Shown here piece after piece: positions 1 through 7,160 of a DNA stretch of 64,000 nt. Positions within the stretch are counted from its first letter, which is position 1. Each line of letters starts with the position of its first letter. Source of the DNA: Saccharopolyspora endophytica (lineage in GTDB: Bacteria; Actinomycetota; Actinomycetes; Mycobacteriales; Pseudonocardiaceae); the NCBI RefSeq assembly GCF_018070075.1, contig NZ_JAGPXE010000003.1, positions 124,001 to 188,000 of the forward strand, read 5' to 3'. Position numbers and translations under genes: made by a program. Under the pieces are notes generated by a model. The model saw only the letters and a list, made by a program, of their open reading frames with translations, was not told where the DNA came from and did no database searches.

Positions 1-1290
1 CCCGCACAGCACCGCCGAGCTCAGCGACAGCACCGCGGCGAGCGCCAGCGCGACCGGTGCACCCCACGCCGCCAGCGCCACCCAGCCGAGCCCGATGCCG
101 ACCACGCCGCTGACGGCCTTCGCGCTGTAGACCAGCCCGTGCACCTCGATGCTGCGGTGCTGGCCGAAGCACTCCCTGGCCAGCGCGGCGAACAGCGGGT
201 AGAAGGCCCCACCACCGGCTCCGGCGACCGTCGCCCCGGCCACCAGCCACCCGGCGGAGGCCTGCTCGATGCCGATGAGCAGCAGCACCTGGCCTGCGGC
301 CTGCACGGTCACCACCCAGCGCAGCGTCCGGCGGCGGCCGAGGCGGGCGGCGATCGCCATCGCCAGCGTCCGGCCCGCGCCGTTGGTGGCCACGAACAGG
401 GCGATCGCCGCGACCGGGGACAGGGGTGCGGCCAGCAGCGCCAGGAAGGCCGCGTCGAACAGCGAGACCGCCGCCGCGCAGAACAGGCTCGCCGCCATCA
501 CCGCGAGCGCCGGGGTCCGCAGCGCCTCGGTGGCCGAGAACTCCCGCGCGGCGGGCGGGTTCGCCCGCGCCCAGCGGTGGTGGTCGACGTGCGCCGGCCA
601 CCAGTGCCGCGGCGGGTCGGCGATGAGCAGTCCGCACGCGGTGACGGCCACGAGCAGCGCGGGGGCGAAGGCGGTCAGCCCGGCCTCGACGTGCCGGGGT
701 GCCAGGGCGAGGGCGATGACGAACGGGGTGGCGCCGTAGGCGAACGCGCCGGTGACGACGCCGACGCGGGCCGGGGAGTTCTCCGGGAACCACTTCTCGG
801 TGGTGGAGGTGCAGGCGGCGTAGACCAGCCCCGCTCCGATCCCGCCGAGCACGGCGTACCCGGCGGCCACGCCCTGACCGAGGCTGAGAACGCCTGCGGC
901 GCAGAGGAAGCCGCCGGTGATGAGCATCGCCCGAGGTCCGGTCCGGTCGTGCTGGCGCAGGTGGGCGCCGGGCAGTCCGGCGCCGGCCTGCAGCACCGCC
1001 CAGGCGGCCAGGGTCCAGCAGAGTCCGGCCAGGTCGTGCCCGGCGGCGAGCAGTCCGGGGATGGCCGCGCCGAAGGCGTACTGCATGGTTCCTACCAGCA
1101 GCATCGGCAGCCAGCAGGCCCACAGCATCGCCGCGCGGGGCAGGCCGGTGAGCTCGCGCGGTCGCTCGCCGACCCGGTAGCGGCGGCCGTGGTGGTCGCG
1201 CGCCTCCAGGTTCGGCGTGTGCAGTCCGATCATCGCCCACTTCTCGCGCATCGGTGTCACCGTCCGCTCGGCTCGGGTGTTGCTGCTCAC
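1..1290 (-). CDS. OFA-type MFS carboxylate transporter (3' end beyond window)
   Basis: The frame is open from a GTG at 1290 to the left edge (430 codons), so the C-terminus lies outside. The product has repeated hydrophobic helices after a ~45-residue hydrophilic N-terminus. It carries KWFPENSPARVGVVTGAFAY, the KWFP...G loop typical of the oxalate/formate antiporter (OFA) branch of the major facilitator superfamily. Members exchange small carboxylates such as oxalate and formate across the inner membrane. The neighbours (formyl-CoA transferase, ThDP lyase, acyl-CoA ligase) fit uptake of a small acid with formate export. The start is read as GTG AGC AGC; no ATG lies nearer the operator at 1320-1332. 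Family call is fairly sure; the substrate is inferred from context only. Confidence 0.75.
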   Translation of the reverse strand, partial: MSSNTRAERTVTPMREKWAMIGLHTPNLEARDHHGRRYRVGERPRELTGLPRAAMLWACWLPMLLVGTMQYAFGAAIPGLLAAGHDLAGLCWTLAAWAVLQAGAGLPGAHLRQHDRTGPRAMLITGGFLCAAGVLSLGQGVAAGYAVLGGIGAGLVYAACTSTTEKWFPENSPARVGVVTGAFAYGATPFVIALALAPRHVEAGLTAFAPALLVAVTACGLLIADPPRHWWPAHVDHHRWARANPPAAREFSATEALRTPALAVMAASLFCAAAVSLFDAAFLALLAAPLSPVAAIALFVATNGAGRTLAMAIAARLGRRRTLRWVVTVQAAGQVLLLIGIEQASAGWLVAGATVAGAGGGAFYPLFAALARECFGQHRSIEVHGLVYSAKAVSGVVGIGLGWVALAAWGAPVALALAAVLSLSSAVLCG

Positions 1291-1319
1291 AAGGACTTCG
1301 CCAACCGGACATCCCAACG

Positions 1320-1332
1320 GCATACTGTATGC
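1320..1332. promoter_or_regulatory. GntR-type operator, perfect palindrome GCATACTGTATGC
   Basis: A perfect 13-bp palindrome lies between the divergent MFS gene (start 1290) and the small ORF at 1362. The same CATACNGTAT core recurs at 8912, 9098 and 12341. It overlaps the likely -10 region for the rightward gene, as expected of a repressor site. Assignment to the GntR protein at 11596-12282 is an inference from site distribution. Confidence 0.6.
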
Positions 1333-1361
1333 AAGGCACGAATCGGGAGGAGGTGAGCACA

Positions 1362-1550
1362 ATGCGGATCATCGGCAACATCCTGCGCCGTCTCGAACGC
1401 ATGCCGCGCGGGTTCGCGGCGGACGGGCGCATGCTGGGACTGGCCACGTCCGCCGCGATCGAATCGGCTCGTCAGGACGACCGGCGCGGTGGCGCGCGGC
1501 CCGAGCCGACGCACGTCGACGAGGGGCGACTCGTCAACGCGCGCGGCTGA
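1362..1550 (+). CDS. Small unrecognised protein (62 aa) under the shared operator
   Basis: The ATG at 1362 sits behind a strong ribosome site (GGGAGGAGG, 1345-1353) and directly downstream of the operator. The 62-residue product is basic at the N-terminus (MRIIGNILRRLERMPRG), has no clear membrane helix and ends in a polar, acidic tail. A GTG at 1353 is in frame but would overlap the ribosome site. I do not recognise the family. It is divergent from the MFS carrier and convergent with the membrane gene at 1576-1986. The good ribosome site and operator placement support expression; the lack of a known family keeps confidence moderate. Confidence 0.45.
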   Translation: MRIIGNILRRLERMPRGFAADGRMLGLATSAAIESARQDDRRGGARPEPTHVDEGRLVNARG

Positions 1551-1575
1551 TCGTCGGTGGTGGTGACCGGTGCGC

Positions 1576-1986
1576 TCATCTCCCGGCACCACCCCGGACC
1601 AGCCGTTCCTGCACCCACACGAAACCGATCGCGAACCCCACGCTGATCAGCGCCTGGTAGATCAGGAACGAAACCGGTTGCGGCGGCAGCGAGAAGCTGT
1701 CGCCCACCGCCAGCCTGGTGCCCACCTCCTGCACCAGCCGCGCCAGCGGGAACGCGATCAGCCAGTACAGCGCGACGGGTGCGAACGCGCCACCGCGCAG
1801 CACCCCGCGCAGCCGCAGCGCGCTGCACCCCGCGCCGAAGGCCGCCAGCGGCACCGCCAGCATCAGCCCGGCCGTGACCGCCCACGCCGGCGGTGCGCCG
1901 GCGACCAGCGTGAACAATGCGGTGAACAGCCCGGCGACGGAGCCGATGACCAGACCCGGGGCGGTGATCCTCGTCGTCTCGGTCAT
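1576..1986 (-). CDS. Small integral membrane protein, partner of Nramp-related transporter
   Basis: The 136-residue product has about four hydrophobic helices and a short polar N-terminus (MTETTRITAPG). I do not recognise a named family. Its ATG at 1986 is one base after the stop codon of the upstream transporter gene (stop 1988-1990), so the two are almost surely translationally coupled. That tight spacing suggests a subunit or accessory of the transporter. No soluble domain or metal-binding cluster is visible. Confidence 0.65.
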   Translation of the reverse strand: MTETTRITAPGLVIGSVAGLFTALFTLVAGAPPAWAVTAGLMLAVPLAAFGAGCSALRLRGVLRGGAFAPVALYWLIAFPLARLVQEVGTRLAVGDSFSLPPQPVSFLIYQALISVGFAIGFVWVQERLVRGGAGR

Positions 1987-1987
1987 G

Positions 1988-3484
1988 TCAGCTCACGACC
2001 ACTCCGAAGCGCACCAGGCTGTAGAACAGCATCCCGAGGTAGAACACCGCACCCGCACCGATGATGAGGTTGCTCCACCACTTCGGGCGGATCGGCTTGG
2101 GCAGCATCCTGTTGTTCACCAGCAGCAGCACCACGCAGTAGGCGCCCATCGCGAAGGTGGACAGGAACGCGAGGATGTCCAGGATCGCGCTCGGTCCGTC
2201 GGCCGGGCCGAACAGCAGGATCAGGATCCCGAAGATGATCACGCCCCACAGGAACGCGGCGTAGAGGTGCGACATCCGGAAGCGCTTGGCCCCCGGCACG
2301 AAGTTGTAGGTCATGTCGGCCTGACCCCGGGAGAACGAGTCGAACAGCCCGAGCGTCGCGTTGAGCCCGATCAGGGCGATGAACCCGAGGAACACCGTGC
2401 CCAGCATCGGAGAACCCGCCGAGGAGAAGGCGTCCGACATCGCCGACAGCGCGGCTTCCCGCTCACCGCTCTCGATCAGCGACTTCACGTCGGGGTTCTC
2501 CCGCGAGGCCGACTGCGCCAGCACCGTGAACGAGATCGTCACCAGCATCGTGACGCCCCAGAACAGCAGCAGCGCGTCGAAGGTGACCCAGCGCCGCCAG
2601 CCCTTCCACTTGGCCATCTCGGCCGGGTCCTCGGTGTCGAACATGAACCCGCGCGAGGGCATGACCTCCTCCTCGCCCGCGTGCCTGAGGCCGCGGATGC
2701 GGGGGATGTGCGCGCCCATGCCGGCGCCGGAATCGCGCAGGTGCAGCGTGTACCACATCTGCTGCATGCCCGACGGGCCCGCGAAGGCGATCGCGCCGAC
2801 CACGACCGGGAACCACTCCGGTGACATCGCCGCCTCCGGGAAGTACCCGAAGTGGAACATGCCGGCGATCGTGCTGGTCAGGTCGCCCAGGTTGCCCACC
2901 AGCGAGGCGATGACAGCCGTGCCCACCACCAGCAGGCCGATGAGGATCGACAGCACGTTCTCCAGCAGGCTGTAGATCACCTTGGCCATGGTGAAGATGA
3001 CCCCGACCAGCAGCAGCCCGACGCATCCCGAGATGTACCAGGGGATCCCGGTGATCTGCTCCAGGGCCGCGGCTCCGGCGGAGAGGTGACCGGGCCAGAT
3101 GTAGACGGCCATCGCGGTGATGAAGAAGAACCACATGAGCGGTTTGGCCACGCGAGCCGCACCGGAGAAGATGCTCTCCCCGGTGGCCATCGCGTAGCGG
3201 GCCATCTCCAGCATGACCACGGCCTGCAGCGTGACCCCGATCAGGAACAGCCACCGGATCTCCGGGCCGAAGACCAGCACCAGCCGGGGCCACATGTAGG
3301 ACTCACCCATGCCCACACCGAGCGCGACGAGGAACACGGTGGGGCCGAGCAGGTGGATGGACGGCGGCGCGTCGGGAAGCTTGCGGATGGGCATGGGTTC
3401 CAGCCCACCCGCGCTCCAGACCCGACCGCCGGTTTCTAATACCGGTTCTTGATCGTCTCTCCCAGGCGCCTTGTCAGCGTCCAC
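1988..3484 (-). CDS. Nramp-related transporter lacking the metal-binding motifs
   Basis: The ~498-residue protein has the length, about eleven hydrophobic segments and overall pattern of the Nramp fold. The TM1 region reads LGVGMGESYMWP instead of the DPGN motif, and the TM6 region reads AIAFAGPSGMQQMW instead of MPH, so classical Mn2+/Fe2+ coordination is absent. The GTG start at 3484 is chosen because GGAGG (3491-3495 on the complementary strand) lies 6 nt away. A longer reading frame extends upstream but runs into the dispersed repeat at 3525-3656. The gene is followed after 1 bp by the small membrane gene. A second non-canonical paralogue lies at 35337-36782. The substrate is unknown; the context suggests a metabolite or unusual cation. 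Confidence 0.7.
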   Translation of the reverse strand: MDADKAPGRDDQEPVLETGGRVWSAGGLEPMPIRKLPDAPPSIHLLGPTVFLVALGVGMGESYMWPRLVLVFGPEIRWLFLIGVTLQAVVMLEMARYAMATGESIFSGAARVAKPLMWFFFITAMAVYIWPGHLSAGAAALEQITGIPWYISGCVGLLLVGVIFTMAKVIYSLLENVLSILIGLLVVGTAVIASLVGNLGDLTSTIAGMFHFGYFPEAAMSPEWFPVVVGAIAFAGPSGMQQMWYTLHLRDSGAGMGAHIPRIRGLRHAGEEEVMPSRGFMFDTEDPAEMAKWKGWRRWVTFDALLLFWGVTMLVTISFTVLAQSASRENPDVKSLIESGEREAALSAMSDAFSSAGSPMLGTVFLGFIALIGLNATLGLFDSFSRGQADMTYNFVPGAKRFRMSHLYAAFLWGVIIFGILILLFGPADGPSAILDILAFLSTFAMGAYCVVLLLVNNRMLPKPIRPKWWSNLIIGAGAVFYLGMLFYSLVRFGVVVS

Positions 3485-3524
3485 ATCGGACCTCCTTGTC
3501 CTCGGGACCTTCCAGTGAGAGCTC

Positions 3525-3656
3525 TGCTTAGCGGTGCGGGTGGCGGAACCTGAGCGACTCCGTGGACTGCGGGTGCCACTCCTGATGTATGTCCAATACA
3601 CGGCGGAGTGGCCGTCCTCGCCACGAAGCCGCTCAGAACCCGCGGCGGTGCGAGTT
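3525..3656 (-). repeat. Dispersed imperfect inverted repeat, copy 1
   Basis: This is the most diverged of three copies. It shares GCGGTGCGGGTGGCGGAACC at one end and CCGCGGCGGTGCGAG at the other with the copies at 28098-28255 (opposite orientation) and 55525-55680 (same orientation). The centre contains TGATGTAT and AATACACGGCG. The halves can pair through AGCGGCTTCGTGG-like arms. It sits between the acyl-CoA ligase gene and the Nramp-related gene and creates a spurious N-terminal reading frame for the latter. Confidence 0.8.
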
Positions 3657-3709
3657 GCGAGGGTGGTGGAGGAGAAAGCGGCTGCGCCGCTTGCGTGACC
3701 GTCGGCCGA

Positions 3710-5839
3710 TCAGCCGAGGAGTCCGGCGGAGCGGGCCCAGCGGTACTTCGCGCCCAGCACCGCCACCGGCTTCTCGGTGGTGTAGGGGAAGGCGACGATG
3801 CCGTGGTCGAACAGGTAGTCCGCCGCCTTCTCCACCTCGGTGTCACCCGCCAGCGACACCACGATCGGCTTGTCGATCCCTTCCGCGCGCGCCTCCTCGG
3901 CCACGCGGGAAGCCAGTTCGGCGAACACCATCGGAGGAGTGACGATGGTGTGCCAGTACCCCAGGATCAGCGAGTGGATCCGCGGATCCCGCAACCCGAG
4001 CCGGATGGTGGCCTCGTAGGTGCTCGGCGGCTCACCACCGGTGATGTCGACCGGGTTGCCCGCCGCTCCGAACGGCGGGATGTAGCGCCGGAACTCCGCG
4101 TCGAGGTCCGGCGGGATGTCCATGAGGTCGAGACCGTTGGCCACGCAGGCGTCCGACAGCAGCACACCCGACCCGCCGGCACCGGTGATGATCACGACGT
4201 TCTCGCCCTGAGGCGTGGGCAGCACCGGGAGGCCGCGCGCGTACTCCAGCATCTCGTTGAGCCCGGGAGCCCGCACCACGCCCGAGTGGCGCAGGATGTC
4301 GTCGTAGACCTTGTCGTTGCCCGCCAGCGCCCCGGTGTGCGAACTGGCCGCTCGCGCGCCCATGTCGGTGCGACCGGCCTTGAGCACCACCACGGGCTTC
4401 TTCTTCGTGATGCTCTTGGCGGCCCGCACGAACGCCCGCCCGTCCTTGAGGTCTTCCAGGTGCATGGCCACGACATTGGTGTTGTCGTCGTGCTCGAAGA
4501 ACGTCAGCAGGTCGTCCTCGTCCACGTCGGACTTGTTGCCCAGCCCGACGATCGCCGACACACCCATCTTCGTGGTGCGCGAGAAGCCCAGGATGGCCAT
4601 CCCGATGCCGCCGCTCTGCGAGGTCAGCGCCACCCCGCCGCGCACGTCGTAGGGGGTGCAGAACGTCGCGCACAGGTTCTGCGGGGTGTAGTAGTAGCCG
4701 TAGATGTTGGGGCCCAGCAGCCGGATGCCGTGCTTGCGGGCGACCGCCACGACCTCCTCCTGCAGCTCGTGGTTGCCGGTCTCGGCGAAGCCGGAGGGGA
4801 TCAGCACCGCCGCCGCGACGCCCTTCGCGCCGCACTCCTCCAGCGCCGAGGCCACGAACTTCGCGGGCACCGTGAACACCGCGACGTCCACCTCGCCCGG
4901 CACCTCGGTGATGCTCTTGTGCGCCTTGCGGCCCATGATCTCGTCGGCCTTGGGGTTGATCGGGTGGATCTCGCCCGCGTACCCGCCGTTGATCAGGTTC
5001 TTCATCACCGAGTTGCCGATCTTGCCCTCCTCGTTGGAGGCCCCGATCACCGCGATGCTGCTCGGCGTCATCAGCCGCCGCATCGACTCCAGGATCTCCT
5101 CCTGGGAGCGCTGCGGAGCCTCGGCGGGCTCCTCGGTCTGCAGCACGATCCGCACGTCGGCCGCCGTGGCGCCCGACGGTGTCGCGAAGACCGGGTTGAG
5201 GTCCAGCTCGGCGATCTCCGGGAAGTCGCCGACCAGCTCGGAGACCCTGCGCAGCACCTCCGAGAGCGCTTCGGCGTCAACCGGGTCCGCGCCGCGCGCA
5301 CCGCGCAGCACCTCGGCCGCGGCGATGTCGTCGAGCATCGCCCTGGCCTCCCCGGCGCTCAGCGGAGCCAGCCGGAACGTGACGTCGGAGAGCACCTCCA
5401 CCAGCACCCCGCCGAGCCCGAAGGCCACGACCTTGCCGAAGGTGGGGTCGGTGGTGGCCCCGACGATGACCTCCTGGCCGCTGACCATCTGCTGCACCTG
5501 CACCCCGGCGATCGCGGGGTTCTCGACGTGGGCGTGGGCGTTGGCCAGGATCTGCCGGTAACCGGCCCGCACGTCGTCCTCGCCGCTGACGTCGACCAGC
5601 ACGCAGCCGGCGTCGGTCTTGTGCAGGATGTCCGGGGAGACGATCTTCAACGCCACCGGGCCGCCGAACTCGGCCGCCAGCGCGACCGCCTCGTCGGCGC
5701 TGGTGGCCAGGCCCTCACCGGCGGTGGGGATGCCGTAGGCGTCGCACAGCTGCTTGGCTTCGGGCGCGGTCAGCGCCGCCCGGCCCTCGGACCGCACCGC
5801 GTCGAGCACCTCCCGCACGCGGGCACCGTCGTATGCCAC
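3710..5839 (-). CDS. ADP-forming acyl-CoA (acetate--CoA) ligase, fused subunits
   Basis: The 709-residue protein carries an ATP-grasp half first (about 1-230, with SPDILHKTDAG, His73). A CoA-binding Rossmann domain follows (about 255-350, VIGASNEEGKIGNSVMKN), then the succinyl-CoA-ligase-like domain with the phosphohistidine motif SSHTGALAG (His501). Enzymes of this type make acyl-CoA from a carboxylate, CoA and ATP, releasing ADP and phosphate. The GTG start at 5839 follows the upstream stop (5841-5843) by one base, so it is coupled to the formyl-CoA transferase gene. In this operon it would supply the first acyl-CoA that primes CoA transfer. Family assignment is firm; substrate identity is not visible. 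Confidence 0.85.
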   Translation of the reverse strand: MAYDGARVREVLDAVRSEGRAALTAPEAKQLCDAYGIPTAGEGLATSADEAVALAAEFGGPVALKIVSPDILHKTDAGCVLVDVSGEDDVRAGYRQILANAHAHVENPAIAGVQVQQMVSGQEVIVGATTDPTFGKVVAFGLGGVLVEVLSDVTFRLAPLSAGEARAMLDDIAAAEVLRGARGADPVDAEALSEVLRRVSELVGDFPEIAELDLNPVFATPSGATAADVRIVLQTEEPAEAPQRSQEEILESMRRLMTPSSIAVIGASNEEGKIGNSVMKNLINGGYAGEIHPINPKADEIMGRKAHKSITEVPGEVDVAVFTVPAKFVASALEECGAKGVAAAVLIPSGFAETGNHELQEEVVAVARKHGIRLLGPNIYGYYYTPQNLCATFCTPYDVRGGVALTSQSGGIGMAILGFSRTTKMGVSAIVGLGNKSDVDEDDLLTFFEHDDNTNVVAMHLEDLKDGRAFVRAAKSITKKKPVVVLKAGRTDMGARAASSHTGALAGNDKVYDDILRHSGVVRAPGLNEMLEYARGLPVLPTPQGENVVIITGAGGSGVLLSDACVANGLDLMDIPPDLDAEFRRYIPPFGAAGNPVDITGGEPPSTYEATIRLGLRDPRIHSLILGYWHTIVTPPMVFAELASRVAEEARAEGIDKPIVVSLAGDTEVEKAADYLFDHGIVAFPYTTEKPVAVLGAKYRWARSAGLLG

Positions 5840-5840
5840 T

Positions 5841-7067
5841 TCAGATCACTCCGTTCGCCTTGAGCTCGGCCAGTTCGGACTCGTCGATGCCCAGCCGGTC
5901 CCGGAAGACCTCGGCGGTGTGCTCGCCGAGCAGGGGGGAGCGCTGGACGTCGACGGGGGAGTCGGAGAGCTTGATCGGGCAGCCGACCGTCTTGAACTCA
6001 CCGCGCTCCGGGTGATCGACGCTGACGATCATGTCGTTGTCGGCCAGCGAGGCGTCCTCGATGATCTCCTTGGTCGACAGGATCGGACCGCAGGGCACGT
6101 TGTGCTCGTTGAGCGCGGCCAGCACGGTCCACTTGTCGTGACCGAGCGTCCACTCCTCGATCAGGCTGAACATCTTGTCCAGCTTGGACAGACGAGCTTC
6201 CGGCGTGGCCCAGTCGGGATCGTCGATCAGCTCGGGCCTGCCGATGAGCTTCGCGATCGGTGCCCAGCCCTGCGGCTGCACGATGACGTAGATGTAGTCG
6301 TTGTCGCCGCCCGGCTTGCAGCGCACCGCCCAGCCCGGCTGACCGCCGCCGGAGGCGTTGCCCGAGCGCGGGACCTCGTCGCCGAAGTCGGCGTTGGGGT
6401 ACTCGCGCAGCGGGCCGTGCGCCAGCCGCTGCTGGTCGCGCAGCTTCACCCGGCACAGGTTGAGCACCGCGTGCTGCATCGCCACCGACACGCGCTGGCC
6501 GGCCCCGGTGCGCTCGCGCTGCAGCAGCGCGGCGAGGATCCCGGCCACCGTGTGGATCCCGGTCCCGGAGTCGCCGATCTGGGCTCCGGTGGCCATCGGT
6601 GGGCCGTCCTCGAAACCGGTGGTGGACATCGAACCGCCCATGGCCTGGGCGACCACCTCGTAGGCCTTGAAGTGCGTGTAAGGCCCGTCGCCGAAACCCT
6701 TGATGGAGGCGTAGATCAGCTTCGGGTTGATCTCGCGCAGCTTCTCCCAGGTGAAGCCCATGCGGTCCACGGTCCCGGGGCCGAAGTTCTCCACCAGCAC
6801 GTCGGATTCGGCGACGAGCCGGGTGAAGATCTCCTTGCCCGCGTCGGACTTCATGTTCAGCGTGATGCTGCGCTTGTTGCAGTTGAGCATCGTGAAGTAG
6901 AGGCTGTCGGCGTCGGCGACGTCGCGCAGCTGCTTGCGGGTGATGTCGCCGGTGGGTGCCTCCAGCTTGACCACGTCGGCCCCGAGCCAGGCCAGGATCT
7001 GCGTCGCGGACGGTCCGGACTGGACGTGCGTCATGTCCAGGACGCGCACGCCTTCCAATGCACTCAT
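5841..7067 (-). CDS. frc: Formyl-CoA transferase family protein (class III CoA transferase)
   Basis: The 408-residue product is a CaiB/BaiF-type CoA transferase that aligns closely by eye with Oxalobacter formyl-CoA transferase. It keeps [11 protein letters not shown] (Gln16), [14 protein letters not shown], the catalytic Asp166 in IGDSGTG, and the glycine loop [11 protein letters not shown]. Such enzymes move CoA from formyl-CoA to an incoming carboxylate, releasing formate, via aspartyl-CoA intermediates. Trp48 of the Oxalobacter enzyme is Gln46 here, so substrate choice may differ. ATG 7067 is preferred over GTG 7076 because AGAGGTG sits 6 nt before it. It lies between the lyase and the ADP-forming ligase genes in one operon. 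Confidence 0.88.
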   Translation of the reverse strand: MSALEGVRVLDMTHVQSGPSATQILAWLGADVVKLEAPTGDITRKQLRDVADADSLYFTMLNCNKRSITLNMKSDAGKEIFTRLVAESDVLVENFGPGTVDRMGFTWEKLREINPKLIYASIKGFGDGPYTHFKAYEVVAQAMGGSMSTTGFEDGPPMATGAQIGDSGTGIHTVAGILAALLQRERTGAGQRVSVAMQHAVLNLCRVKLRDQQRLAHGPLREYPNADFGDEVPRSGNASGGGQPGWAVRCKPGGDNDYIYVIVQPQGWAPIAKLIGRPELIDDPDWATPEARLSKLDKMFSLIEEWTLGHDKWTVLAALNEHNVPCGPILSTKEIIEDASLADNDMIVSVDHPERGEFKTVGCPIKLSDSPVDVQRSPLLGEHTAEVFRDRLGIDESELAELKANGVI

Positions 7068-7160
7068 GACTGGCACCTCTTTGCTCCTGAAGCGGCGAAG
7101 CCGCTCGGTCGACTCTCGCTACTGGCACCTCAACGCGAAAAAGGGCTCCGGGAAGGGGTC

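Noticed and set aside
139-1356. Long rightward open frame over the MFS gene
   Set aside because: Arg/Gly-rich shadow of the leftward MFS frame; the opposite strand encodes clear membrane helices and an OFA motif.
3436-3486. 16-codon ORF MWTLTRRLGETIKNRY overlapping the transporter start
   Set aside because: ATG is only 4 nt from the ribosome site that serves GTG 3484 better, and the frame ends at once; considered chance.
3485-3601. N-terminal extension of the first Nramp-related protein
   Set aside because: The extension is encoded by dispersed repeat copy 1; a strong ribosome site favours GTG 3484.
3608-5863. 751-codon rightward frame
   Set aside because: Shadow of the ADP-forming CoA ligase, whose domains are clear on the other strand.
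7070-7131. Direct repeat ACTGGCACCTC around a GCGGCGAAGCCGC hairpin
   Set aside because: Only 11 bp; explained by duplicated ribosome-site sequence between lyase and frc genes, with no other copies noticed.
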